Shown here one piece after another: positions 1 to 7,840 of a stretch of DNA of 64,000 nucleotides. Position 1 is the stretch's first letter. Each line of letters begins with the position of its first letter. The position numbers were made by a program, and so were the translations under genes. The stretch is from the NCBI RefSeq assembly GCF_014701095.1, contig NZ_AP023439.1:5878001-5942000 (forward strand), given 5' to 3'. The DNA comes from Streptomyces tuirus (GTDB lineage: Bacteria; Actinomycetota; Actinomycetes; Streptomycetales; Streptomycetaceae). The notes beneath the pieces were generated by a model. The model made no database searches, was not told where the DNA came from, and saw only the letters and a list, made by a program, of their open reading frames with translations.

Positions 1-855
1 GGCGTGCAGCTCGGCCACAGCGGCCGCAAGGGCTCCACGCGGCTGATGTGGGAGGGCATGGACGAGCCGCTGGAGGAGGGCAACTGGCCGCTGGTCGCCC
101 CCTCCGCGCTGCCGTACAAGGAACGCAGCCAGACGCCGCGTGAACTGTCCCGCGCTCAACTGACCGACATCCGGGAGCAGTTCACGGCGTCCGCGGTGCG
201 CGCCGCCCGGGCCGGCTTCGACCTGCTCGAACTGCACTGCGCGCACGGCTACCTGCTGTCCGGGTTCCTCTCCCCGCTGACCAACCGGCGCACCGACGCC
301 TACGGCGGCTCCCTGGAGAAGCGGCTGCGCTTCCCGCTGGAGGTCTTCGACGCCGTACGGAACGTATGGCCGGGGGAGCGGCCCATGACCGTCCGTGTCT
401 CCGCCACCGACTGGGCCGAGGGCGGCACGACCGCCGAGGACGCCGTCGAGATCGCCCGGGCCTTCGCCGCGCACGGCGCCGACGCGATCGACGTGTCGAC
501 GGGCCAGGTCGTCGCGGACGAGCGGCCGGAGTTCGGACGGTCGTACCAGACGCCGTTCGCCGACCGGATCCGCCACAGCACCGGCATCCCGGTGATCGCG
601 GTCGGCGCGATCTCCTCCTGGGACGACGTCAACTCCCTGATCCTCGCGGGCCGCACCGACCTCTGCGCCCTGGCCCGCCCCCACCTCTACGACCCCCACT
701 GGACCCTGCACGCGGCGGCCGAGCAGGACTACACCGGCCCGGGTGCGCCCTGGCCGGATCCGTACCGCGCGGGCAGCCGCCGCCCCCAGACGGGCCGTAC
801 GGACGCCCCGAAACCGCGGCTGAGTCTGGGAGGCGGCGGCGCGGGCGGCGGTTAG
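1..855 (+). CDS. Aryl-CoA (salicylyl/anthraniloyl-CoA) monooxygenase-reductase, C-terminal OYE part (partial)
   Basis: This is the C-terminal part of a flavoprotein; the reading frame is open to the left edge, so the start and any N-terminal hydroxylase domain lie outside the window. The visible 284 residues are an old-yellow-enzyme (NADH:flavin oxidoreductase) TIM barrel: QLGHSGRKG near the edge, the AGFDLLELHCAHGYL strand with the HCAHGYL catalytic/FMN region, LTNRRTDAYGGSLEKR, and the VGAISSW phosphate-binding loop. The tail (RPQTGRTDAPKPRLSLG) is one I associate with bifunctional salicylyl-CoA 5-hydroxylase/oxidoreductases of Streptomyces and with 2-aminobenzoyl-CoA monooxygenase/reductase. 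The aryl-CoA ligase, PaaX regulator, acyl-CoA dehydrogenase and RidA nearby fit CoA-dependent aromatic acid catabolism. The Gly-rich end (GGGGAGGG) is low complexity. A stand-alone OYE cannot be excluded without the upstream sequence. Confidence 0.85.
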   Translation, partial: GVQLGHSGRKGSTRLMWEGMDEPLEEGNWPLVAPSALPYKERSQTPRELSRAQLTDIREQFTASAVRAARAGFDLLELHCAHGYLLSGFLSPLTNRRTDAYGGSLEKRLRFPLEVFDAVRNVWPGERPMTVRVSATDWAEGGTTAEDAVEIARAFAAHGADAIDVSTGQVVADERPEFGRSYQTPFADRIRHSTGIPVIAVGAISSWDDVNSLILAGRTDLCALARPHLYDPHWTLHAAAEQDYTGPGAPWPDPYRAGSRRPQTGRTDAPKPRLSLGGGGAGGG

Positions 856-865
856 GATCCGGGGC

Positions 866-1816
866 ATGGCCCTGACGCTGGACGACGTGGACCGGTTCGA
901 AGCATCCAGGCCGCGCCTGGAGGCCGTGGCCTATCGGCTGCTGGGCTCGGCGAGCGAGGCCGAGGACGCCGTGCAGGAGACGTTCCTGCGCTGGCAGGGC
1001 GCCGACCGTGATCGCATCGGAGTTCCCGAGGCGTGGCTGACGAAGGTCCTCACCAACCTGTGTCTCAACCAGCTCACCTCGGCCCGTGCGCGCCGTGAGA
1101 CCTACGTCGGGCAGTGGCTGCCCGAGCCGCTGCTCGCCGGGGACCGGATGCTCGGGCCCGCCGACACCGCCGAGCAGCGTGAATCGGTCTCCTACGCGGT
1201 GCTCGTCCTGCTGGAGCGGCTCTCCCCGAACGAGCGGGCGGTGTACGTGCTGCGGGAGGCCTTCGACTATCCGCACCGGGAGATCGCCGAGATCCTCGAC
1301 ATCACCGAGGCCTCCAGCCAGCAGATCTTCCACCGCGCGAAGAAGCATGTCGCGGACGGCAGGGCCCGGACCCGCACCGAGATCGACGAGGCCGCCGCGC
1401 GCCGGATCATCGACGAGTTCCTCGCGGCCGCCGCGAGCGGCAAGACCGAGCCGCTCGTCCAGCTGCTCACCGGGGACGCCGTCGCGGTCGGCGACGGCGG
1501 CGGGAAGGTCCCGGCGCGCGCCAGGGCGTTCGAGGGCGCCCTCGCGGTCGCGAAGTTCATGCGGGGTCTGTTCAAGCCCAGCGCGGCCAAGCGCGCCCTG
1601 GTCGGCGGCTCGCCCGACGTCTACGCCTGGACCGCCAACGGTGAACCCGCCCTCGTGGTGGTCCTCGACGGGCGGGTCATCGGCGTCATGTGCCTGGAGA
1701 TCGCCGACGACGGCATTTTGGCGTTCCGCAACCAGGTCAACCCCGACAAGCTCGAACGCGCGACCCGGCTGTGGTCCGCCGGCGACCACGGAGTCCCCCT
1801 GCTCACGGTCTTCTGA
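866..1816 (+). CDS. sigJ: ECF41-type RNA polymerase sigma factor (SigJ-like)
   Basis: A 316-residue extracytoplasmic-function sigma factor with a C-terminal extension. Region 2 (residues about 10-75, AYRLLGSASEAEDAVQETFLRW) is followed by region 4 (about 110-170, LSPNERAVYVLREAF, then a helix-turn-helix). The rest is a SnoaL-like domain. Three hallmarks of the ECF41 group are visible: WLPEP in the linker, DGGGK in the SnoaL-like domain, and NPDKL near the end. In ECF41 the C-terminal domain acts in place of a separate anti-sigma factor and tunes activity. These genes normally sit beside a single target gene for a small enzyme; here the next gene is a flavoprotein oxidoreductase, the likely target. 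The start ATG lies 10 bases after the preceding stop. Confidence 0.9.
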   Translation: MALTLDDVDRFEASRPRLEAVAYRLLGSASEAEDAVQETFLRWQGADRDRIGVPEAWLTKVLTNLCLNQLTSARARRETYVGQWLPEPLLAGDRMLGPADTAEQRESVSYAVLVLLERLSPNERAVYVLREAFDYPHREIAEILDITEASSQQIFHRAKKHVADGRARTRTEIDEAAARRIIDEFLAAAASGKTEPLVQLLTGDAVAVGDGGGKVPARARAFEGALAVAKFMRGLFKPSAAKRALVGGSPDVYAWTANGEPALVVVLDGRVIGVMCLEIADDGILAFRNQVNPDKLERATRLWSAGDHGVPLLTVF

Positions 1817-1831
1817 CCCGGCCGACCGTGA

Positions 1832-1847
1832 TGTGACGCGCGTCACA
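1832..1847. promoter_or_regulatory. 16-bp perfect palindrome, Crp-like operator candidate
   Basis: TGTGACGCGCGTCACA is a perfect palindrome in the gap between the sigma factor and the flavoprotein gene, 84 bases before the latter's ATG. It fits the classical CRP consensus TGTGA-N6-TCACA and the GTG-N6-GNCAC motif reported for Streptomyces Crp. Other dyad-binding regulators could use it. A transcript hairpin here would have a stem of only six pairs and no U-tract, so an operator is the better reading. Confidence 0.5.
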
Positions 1848-1930
1848 CCGCGCTCCTGTCAGGAAACGGCGGGCCGCCCGGTTCAAGTGGCGAACCCGCT
1901 GAAGACAGCCGTCATGACAGGAGCCACGCC

Positions 1931-3145
1931 ATGCAGCACCGCATCGTCGTCCTCGGAGCCGGCTACACCGGAGCAACCGCCGCCGGGCGCCTCGCCAGGC
2001 GCCTGCACCGCGAAGACGTCGCCCTCACCCTCGTCAACGCCGAGCCCGACTTCGTCGAGCGCGTCCGGATGCACCAGCTCGCAGCCGGCCAGGACCTCGC
2101 GCCCCGGCCCTTCGCCGAGATGTTCGAGGGGACCGGCGTCGCGCTGAAGCAGGGGAAGGTCACCGCCCTCGACGCCGACCGCAAGACCGTCACCGTCGCC
2201 GCCCCGGAGAGCGCGGGCGAGCGGCAGGACGAGGTCCTGCCGTACGACACCCTCGTCTACGCCCTCGGCAGCGGCTGGAACGGCCAGGGCGTGCCCGGCA
2301 CCGCCGAGCACGCCCACGAGATCGCCGGCCGCACCGGAGCGCTCCGGCTGCGCGAGCGCCTGGCCGGCCTGGCCGCCGGCGAGTCCGTGGTCGTGGTCGG
2401 GGGCGGTCTCACCGGCATCGAGGCGGTGACCGAGATCGCCGAGGCCCGCCCGGACCTCGACGTCGCCCTCGTCGCCCGCGGCGCACTCGGCGACTGGCTG
2501 TCGCAGAAGGGCGCCGGGCACCTGCGCACGGTCGTCGACCGGCTCGGCATCACCGTCCACGAGCACGCCGGCGTCACCGCCGTCGAGGCCGGCCGCATCA
2601 TCACCGGCGACGGGACGGCCGTCCCGGCCGCGGTCACCGTGTGGACCACGGGCTTCGCCGTCCACCCCGTCGCCCGGGCCACCACCCTGGACGTGAGCGG
2701 CACCGGCCGGATCGTGGTCGACCGGAGCATGCGCTCGGTGTCGCACCCGGACGTGTACGCCGTCGGCGACGCGGCCCTGGCGATGGGCCCCGGGGACAAG
2801 CCGCTGCGGATGTCGTGCGCCTCGGGCGTCCCCACCGCCTGGCAGGCGGCCGACGCCATCGCGGCCCGGCTGACCGGCGGCAAGGTCCCGAACGTGCCGG
2901 TGCGCTACTTCAACCAGTGCATCTCGCTGGGCCGCAAGGACGGTCTGATCCAGTACGTCACCGCCGACGACCGCGCGAAGTCCGCGGCCCTGACCGGCCG
3001 GCTCGCCGCGCTCTACAAGGAGATCATCTGCAAGGGCGCGGCCTGGGGCGTCGCCCACCCGACACTCCTGCCGGTCCGGCGCCGCCGCGTCGTGCGGGAG
3101 ACCGCCGTCGTCCCGGAGGGCTCGCCGGTCAGGACGGCGGCCTGA
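1931..3145 (+). CDS. NAD(P)/FAD-dependent oxidoreductase (NDH-2-like)
   Basis: A 404-residue two-dinucleotide-binding flavoprotein. Residues 4-11 hold the FAD Rossmann motif GAGYTG; the second nucleotide-binding fold has VVVGGGLTGIEAVTEIAE near residue 160; and the FAD-binding signature VYAVGDAA is near residue 275. This is the architecture of type II NADH dehydrogenases and related quinone/ferredoxin reductases. There is no obvious C-terminal membrane anchor; the end is basic (RRRRVVRET). The ATG follows a GGAG motif at short distance. Its position directly after an ECF41 sigma gene follows the family rule that the sigma factor drives a neighbouring oxidoreductase, so it is probably the SigJ target. 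Substrate and electron acceptor are unknown. The gene converges on modC with only 21 bases between them. Confidence 0.85.
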   Translation: MQHRIVVLGAGYTGATAAGRLARRLHREDVALTLVNAEPDFVERVRMHQLAAGQDLAPRPFAEMFEGTGVALKQGKVTALDADRKTVTVAAPESAGERQDEVLPYDTLVYALGSGWNGQGVPGTAEHAHEIAGRTGALRLRERLAGLAAGESVVVVGGGLTGIEAVTEIAEARPDLDVALVARGALGDWLSQKGAGHLRTVVDRLGITVHEHAGVTAVEAGRIITGDGTAVPAAVTVWTTGFAVHPVARATTLDVSGTGRIVVDRSMRSVSHPDVYAVGDAALAMGPGDKPLRMSCASGVPTAWQAADAIAARLTGGKVPNVPVRYFNQCISLGRKDGLIQYVTADDRAKSAALTGRLAALYKEIICKGAAWGVAHPTLLPVRRRRVVRETAVVPEGSPVRTAA

Positions 3146-3147
3146 CC
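3127..3147 (+). terminator. Hairpin overlapping the stop codon of the flavoprotein gene
   Basis: GGTCAGG and CCTGACC form a 7-bp stem around a 7-base loop across the stop codon, in the short gap before convergent modC. There is no clear U-tract, so termination is an inference. Confidence 0.35.
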
Positions 3148-3166
3148 CGTGCGGACGCCGACCGTC

Positions 3167-4240
3167 TCAGACCGGGTAGGCGTGGGTCTGGGTGGCCTTC
3201 ACCGTCGCCCAGACCTCCGCCCCCGGGTGGAGACCGAGTTCGGCCGCGGCGACCGTCGTGAGGTCGGCGGCGAGCGGGAGTTCACCGGTGAGGCCGGCGC
3301 GGATCTGGTCGCCGTGGGTCTCCAGACCGGCCACCTCGCAACGCCACAGGTTGCGGGCGCTGGAGCCCGTGGGCCGCTCCCGGTGCAGGGTGACCGCGCT
3401 CGGCGGGAACGCTACGAAGACCGGGCCGGACAGCACCTCCGTGGTGGTGAGCTGCGGGCCGTCGGCGAGCCGCACGGTGTGGCCGTCGGACTCGCCCCGG
3501 TAGAGGTTCAGCCCGACCAGCTGCGCGATGTAGTCCGTACGCGGATGGCGGGCGATGTCGGCCGGAGTGCCCTCCTGGACCACCCGGCCGTGCTCCACGA
3601 CCACCAGCCGGTCGGCCAGCACCATGGCGTCGAGCGGATCGTGGGTGACGAGCACCGCGACCGCCTCGAAGTCGGCCAGATGGCGCCGGAGCCGGGCGCG
3701 CACCTCCAGCCGGGTCCGGGCGTCCAGGGCCGCCAGCGGCTCGTCGAGCAGCAGCAGCCGGGGCCGGGTCGCCAGGGCACGGGCGAGGGCGACGCGCTGG
3801 GCCTGCCCGCCGGAGAGCCTGCGCGGCTTGGCACCGGCGTGCGCCGCGAGGCCCAGCCGGTCGAGCCACTCCGCGGCCTGCGCCCGGGCCTCGGCCTTGG
3901 CCGCGCCCTGGCAGCGGGGGCCGAAAGCGACGTTGTCGAGGGCCGTCAGGTGCGGGAAGAGCAGGTAGTCCTGGAAGACGACCCCGACGGGACGGGCCTC
4001 CGGCGGCGTACGGTCCAGCTCGGTGCCGTCCAGTCGCAGATGGCCGCCGGAGAGCGGGGTCAGACCGGCCAGGGCGCGCAGCGCGGTGGTCTTGCCGGCG
4101 CCGTTCGGCCCGAGCAGGGCGACGACCTCGCCGGGCGCGACGGTCAGCGCCACGTCGAGACGGAAGCCCCCGCGGTCCACGAGGAGACGGGCGTCGAGAC
4201 CGTCCGTGGCGGGGCCGGTGGCGGGGTGGGTCTGGATCAT
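3167..4240 (-). CDS. modC: Molybdate ABC transporter ATP-binding protein ModC
   Basis: A 357-residue ATPase that powers molybdate import. It has Walker A GPNGAGKT, the Q-loop VVFQDYLLFPHLTALDN, signature LSGGQAQRVALARAL, Walker B LLLLDEPLAALD and the switch VTHD, followed by a C-terminal Mop/TOBE domain (about residues 285-350) that binds oxyanion. That tail distinguishes ModC from generic ATPases. The ATG forms an ATGA overlap with the modB stop, which favours this start over one 15 bases upstream. The same frame stays open far upstream, but that stretch is antisense-like sequence over modB. It is the last gene of a modABC operon read leftwards. Confidence 0.93.
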   Translation of the reverse strand: MIQTHPATGPATDGLDARLLVDRGGFRLDVALTVAPGEVVALLGPNGAGKTTALRALAGLTPLSGGHLRLDGTELDRTPPEARPVGVVFQDYLLFPHLTALDNVAFGPRCQGAAKAEARAQAAEWLDRLGLAAHAGAKPRRLSGGQAQRVALARALATRPRLLLLDEPLAALDARTRLEVRARLRRHLADFEAVAVLVTHDPLDAMVLADRLVVVEHGRVVQEGTPADIARHPRTDYIAQLVGLNLYRGESDGHTVRLADGPQLTTTEVLSGPVFVAFPPSAVTLHRERPTGSSARNLWRCEVAGLETHGDQIRAGLTGELPLAADLTTVAAAELGLHPGAEVWATVKATQTHAYPV

Positions 4241-5088
4241 CCGGCGCTCATCCATCGGTCGCGCAACCCGGCGAGCACCGCGATCGACACCGCCAGCAGC
4301 ACCAGGCTGAGGGCGATCGCGGCCTCCGGGTCGCTCTGCAGGGCCAGGTAGACGGCCAGGGGCATGGTCTGGGTGCGGCCGGGGAAGTTGCCGGCGAAGG
4401 TGATCGTCGCGCCGAACTCCCCGAGCGCCCGCGCCCAGGCGAGGACCGCGCCCGCCGCGATGCCCGGTGCGATCAGCGGCAGCGTGACCCGGCGGAACGC
4501 GGTGAAGCGGGAGGCGCCCAGGGTGGCGGCCGCCTCCTCGTAGCGCGGATCGGCGGCCCGCAGGGTGCCCTCGACGCTGATGACGAGGAACGGCATCGCC
4601 ACGAACGCCTCCGCGATCACGACCCCCGCGGTGGTGAAGGGCAGCGTGATCCCGAACCACGAGTCGAGCCACTGCCCGACGATGCCGTTGCGGCCGAGCG
4701 CCATCAGCAGCGCCACACCGCCGACGACCGGAGGCAGCACGAGGGGCAGGGTGACGAGGGCGCGTACCAGGCCGCGGCCGGGGAAGTCGACGCGGGCCAG
4801 CAGCCAGGCCAGCGGCACGCCGATGACCAGGCTCACGCCGGTGGCGAGGGTCGCGCAGATCAGCGAGAGCCTGAGAGCCTGCCATACGTCCGGGCTGGTC
4901 AGCTGCGTGGGCAGGCTGTGCCACGGGGTCCGCACGAGCAGGGCGATCAGCGGCACGATCAGGAAGGCCAGGCCGAGCAGCGCGGGGATCAGCAGGGGCA
5001 GCGGGACGCCCGTGCGGACGCGCCGGCGGCGTGGACCGCCCCGGAGGGTGCCGGCCGCGGCGCGAGGCTTGTCGGTCGGGAGCGTCAC
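4237..5088 (-). CDS. modB: Molybdate ABC transporter permease ModB
   Basis: A 283-residue inner-membrane permease. After an Arg-rich N terminus it shows five or six hydrophobic segments and the permease EAA loop EEAAATLGASRFTAFRRVTLP (about residues 190-210), the contact for ModC. The sequence ALGEFGATITFAGNFPGRTQTMPLAVY is characteristic of ModB/CysW-type permeases. Its start overlaps the modA stop by four bases (ATGA), and its stop overlaps the modC start in the same way, so the three subunits are translationally coupled. Confidence 0.94.
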   Translation of the reverse strand: MTLPTDKPRAAAGTLRGGPRRRRVRTGVPLPLLIPALLGLAFLIVPLIALLVRTPWHSLPTQLTSPDVWQALRLSLICATLATGVSLVIGVPLAWLLARVDFPGRGLVRALVTLPLVLPPVVGGVALLMALGRNGIVGQWLDSWFGITLPFTTAGVVIAEAFVAMPFLVISVEGTLRAADPRYEEAAATLGASRFTAFRRVTLPLIAPGIAAGAVLAWARALGEFGATITFAGNFPGRTQTMPLAVYLALQSDPEAAIALSLVLLAVSIAVLAGLRDRWMSAG

Positions 5089-5897
5089 GGCTTGAGGAAC
5101 CCGGCCCCGGTCAGGACCTTCTGGCCGTCGGCGGACCGCACCAGGGCGATGAACGCCTTGGCGGCCTCGGCGTTCCGCGCGTCCTTGAGCAGGGCGATCG
5201 GGTAGTCGTTGACGGCGTCGGCGGACTCGGGGAACTCCACGCCCTCCACCTTGTCACCCGCCGCGCGCACGTCCGTCTTGTAGACGACGGCGGCGTCGGC
5301 CTCCTTCAGCTCGACCTTGGTGATGGCGGCCTTCACGTCCTGCTCGTAGGAGACGGGTGTGAGCTCGAGCCTGCTCGCGGCCAGGGCCTTCTGCGCGGCT
5401 GCGCCGCACGGCACCTCCTTGTCGCAGAGCACGACCTTCCGCCCCGCCTCGGTGAGGTCCTGGAGCGAGGAGATCTTCCCGGGGTTGCCGGGCAGGGTGG
5501 CGATCTCCAGCTCGTTGCGGACGAAGGCCGCGGGGGTGCCCGAGGCGTCCCCGGCGTCCGTCACGATCCTCATCGTCCTGGGGCTGGCCGAGGCGAAGAC
5601 GTCCGCCGGGGCGCCGCCGGTGATGCTCGCGGCCAGCGAGTCACTGCCGCCGAAACTGAAGGTGACCTTCGTGCCGGGGTGCTCCTTCTCGAACTGCTCG
5701 CCCAGCGTCGTGAAACTCTCCTTCAGCGAGGCCGCGGCGAACACGGTCACCTCGCCGGAGAGCTTGCCCGGCCCGGAGGAGTCCGGCTTCGCCGAGGAGC
5801 CCGAGCCGGACGAGCAGGCGCTCAGGGCCAGCAGGGCGGCGGCTGCTCCCGCGGCATGCGGGAGCGGGCGGCGGGTCCGGCGCGCGGTACGGGTCAT
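5085..5897 (-). CDS. modA: Molybdate-binding lipoprotein ModA
   Basis: A 270-residue substrate-binding lipoprotein. A twin-Arg-like basic start (RRTRRPLPHAAG) leads into a signal peptide ending in the lipobox LSAC (Cys about residue 28) and a Ser-rich linker. The mature domain begins GEVTVFAAASLKESF, the oxyanion-binding Ser of ModA, followed by FSFGGSDSLAASITGGAPADVFASA, typical of the family. The end (LTGAGFLKP) matches the conserved ModA C terminus. A GGGAG motif sits about 10 bases upstream of the ATG. It is the first gene of the operon, so the promoter should lie in the 170 bases before the YihY gene. I saw no convincing ModE site there. Confidence 0.95.
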   Translation of the reverse strand: MTRTARRTRRPLPHAAGAAAALLALSACSSGSGSSAKPDSSGPGKLSGEVTVFAAASLKESFTTLGEQFEKEHPGTKVTFSFGGSDSLAASITGGAPADVFASASPRTMRIVTDAGDASGTPAAFVRNELEIATLPGNPGKISSLQDLTEAGRKVVLCDKEVPCGAAAQKALAASRLELTPVSYEQDVKAAITKVELKEADAAVVYKTDVRAAGDKVEGVEFPESADAVNDYPIALLKDARNAEAAKAFIALVRSADGQKVLTGAGFLKP

Positions 5898-6067
5898 CAC
5901 GGATCTGCTCCCTCGGTTCACTATGGCCCGATGATAATGCCGCAGATGCGAGGCGAAAGGCCCCTGTGGATTCGCATGAGCGGGGACAGGGATCCCTGGG
6001 GGTGGCATGTGCGTTCGTACGGCACGGCAGGGCAGGGCAGGCAGGACGGGGCAGGCCGGAGCCGGGT

Positions 6068-6991
6068 CTACTCGGCGTGGTCCTGATGCACGTGGTGCTC
6101 CAGCACCCAGCGGCCGACGAGCGCGCCGCCGTAGACGACGTAGCCCACACCGATGAGCCAGGACTCCACGACGAGGACGACGCCCATCGCTCCGTAGCTG
6201 ATGGCGTTGGTGACGATGAGCGGGGTGAAGACGAAGTAGGAGAACATGCGCAGGCCGACCAGGCCGGCCATGGTGGCCAGCGCCCCGGGGAGCAGATCGG
6301 TCCAGCGGACCTGCCCGCCCAGCAGGAAGCGCTGCCCCCACCAGAAGAACAGCACACCGGACGCCGAGCTCAGCGCGATCCGCTCCGGCCCCGAGACGAT
6401 GCTGCGCGTCTGCACCTCCTGGTAGAGGTACGCGGTCATCGCGATCATCCACACCGCCTGCCGCCAGACGCGGTGCCACGGACCCGAGGGCAGGCCCCAG
6501 ATCCGCTCGTAGCCGTTCTGCACGCTCCCGCCGAACGCGACACCGAAGACCGCGAGGGCGACCCCGCCGAGCACGCTCGTGGTGCCGATGACCTTGCGCG
6601 GCGGGCTGATGATGTCCGTGAGCACCCGCGCGGACCGCCCCGACAGCCCCATGCCGTCGGCGAGCCACAGGGCGAACCCGCCCCGCTCCAGGGGGTCGGC
6701 GGCGGCGACCACGATGAGCAGCGGCGCCAGGGTGACCAGGGCGAGCGTGGCGAACCCCGTGGCCCGGTGCAGCAACTCCACCTCGCGGCCCTGCCGGACG
6801 AGGGTGTGCCCACCGGCCCGGTGCCACCCGCCGTGCACCGAGCGCCCCCACCGCCTCACGGGAGCCGGTCCGCGCGGGAGCCTGTCGTCCTCGGTGGTGT
6901 GGTGACGGTCATCCCTCGGCCCGCCTCCCGGTACGCGCTCCGTCCAGTCGCGGACATCGTTGACCGTTCCACGGCGGAGCAAACGCCGCAA
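6068..6991 (-). CDS. YihY/BrkB-family inner-membrane protein
   Basis: A roughly 300-residue integral membrane protein of the YihY/virulence factor BrkB family (older name ribonuclease BN, a misassignment). About six hydrophobic segments are visible, starting at FATLALVTLAPLLIVVAAA and ending at GVVLVVESWLIGVGYVVYGGAL. Family members are proposed lipid or solute transporters with no settled activity. The frame begins at a TTG with no good ribosome site; a GTG about 45 codons in (VRRWGRS) is an alternative, so the true N terminus is uncertain. It lies between modA and the PaaX gene on the same strand, 21 bases after paaX, and may be read through from that operon. No functional link to molybdate or aromatic metabolism is evident. 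Confidence 0.8.
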   Translation of the reverse strand: MRRLLRRGTVNDVRDWTERVPGGGPRDDRHHTTEDDRLPRGPAPVRRWGRSVHGGWHRAGGHTLVRQGREVELLHRATGFATLALVTLAPLLIVVAAADPLERGGFALWLADGMGLSGRSARVLTDIISPPRKVIGTTSVLGGVALAVFGVAFGGSVQNGYERIWGLPSGPWHRVWRQAVWMIAMTAYLYQEVQTRSIVSGPERIALSSASGVLFFWWGQRFLLGGQVRWTDLLPGALATMAGLVGLRMFSYFVFTPLIVTNAISYGAMGVVLVVESWLIGVGYVVYGGALVGRWVLEHHVHQDHAE

Positions 6992-7012
6992 ACCGGGCGG
7001 CGTCCGGGTGGG

Positions 7013-7825
7013 TCAGAGGCCGACGAACGCCGCCCCCGCGTCCCGCAGCCGCTCGTGCAGGCCCCGGAACACCGCCGACGAGCGCACCCCCGGCCAGTCC
7101 GCGGGAAGCAGCTCGGACGGCAGGCCCGGGTCGGTGTAGGGCAGGTGGCGCCAGGAGTCCAGGGCGAGGAGGTAGTCCCGGTAGGCCTCCTCCGGCGGGG
7201 TGTCCTCGCGCTTCTCCCAGTCGCGCAGCACCCGCGCGTGGCGGTCGAGGAACTCCTCGTGCTCCTTGGCGATGGCCGCCAGGTCCCACCACCGGGCGAC
7301 AGCCTCCGCGGTCGGGGCGAAGCCGAGGTGGTCACCGCGGAAGAAGTCGACGTACGCGTCGAGCCGCAGCCGCTGGAGCGTGTGCCGGGTCTCCTCGTAC
7401 AGCCGCGCGGGCGCGATCCACACACCCGGAGCGGCCGTGCCGAAACCGAGCCCGGCCAGCCGGGAGCGCAGCACGTGCCGCTTCTGCCGCTCGGACTCCG
7501 GCACGGAGAACACCGCGAGCACCCAGCCCTCGTCCTCGGGCGGAGCGCAGGCGTAGATGCGGCGGTCGCCGTCGTCGAGCAACTGACGGGCATCCGGGGA
7601 CAGTTCGTAGCCGGCCGCGCCCTGTTCGGTGCGGGCCGGTACGAGCAGGCCGCGTCTCTTGAGCCGTGACACCGAGGAGCGTACGGACGGAGCGTCCACG
7701 CCGGCCGCGGCCAGCAGCCGGATCAGTTCGGCTACCGGCACGGGGCCCGGCACGAAGCGGCCGTACGCGCCATAGAGCGTGACGATGAGAGACCGTGGTG
7801 CATGGTGGTCGGACACGTTGATCAT
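7013..7825 (-). CDS. PaaX-family transcriptional repressor
   Basis: A 270-residue regulator of the PaaX family, whose members are repressors responding to aryl-CoA thioesters. The N-terminal winged helix (SLIVTLYGAYGRFVPGPVPVAELIRLL, then VDAPSVRSSVSRLKRRGLL) is the DNA-binding part. The centre has GWVLAVFSVPESERQKRHVLRSRLAGLGFG, a conserved family core, and the C-terminal domain holds the SWRHLPYTDPGLPSELLPADWPG region. It starts 15 bases after the aryl-CoA ligase stop, so the two are co-transcribed. The likely inducer is the CoA ester made by that ligase, and the likely target is the divergent promoter between the ligase and the acyl-CoA dehydrogenase. The ATG lacks an obvious ribosome site, consistent with coupling. 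Confidence 0.9.
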   Translation of the reverse strand: MINVSDHHAPRSLIVTLYGAYGRFVPGPVPVAELIRLLAAAGVDAPSVRSSVSRLKRRGLLVPARTEQGAAGYELSPDARQLLDDGDRRIYACAPPEDEGWVLAVFSVPESERQKRHVLRSRLAGLGFGTAAPGVWIAPARLYEETRHTLQRLRLDAYVDFFRGDHLGFAPTAEAVARWWDLAAIAKEHEEFLDRHARVLRDWEKREDTPPEEAYRDYLLALDSWRHLPYTDPGLPSELLPADWPGVRSSAVFRGLHERLRDAGAAFVGL

Positions 7826-7840
7826 CTTAGGTCGTACGGA

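Noticed and set aside
629..1846. Long minus-strand open frame opposite the sigma factor gene
   Set aside because: It is a high-GC antisense shadow; the opposite strand has a full ECF41 protein with known motifs and this frame has no recognisable domain.
4241..4924. Upstream extension of the modC frame
   Set aside because: The extension overlaps modB in another frame and has no domain; the ATGA overlap with modB gives the natural start.
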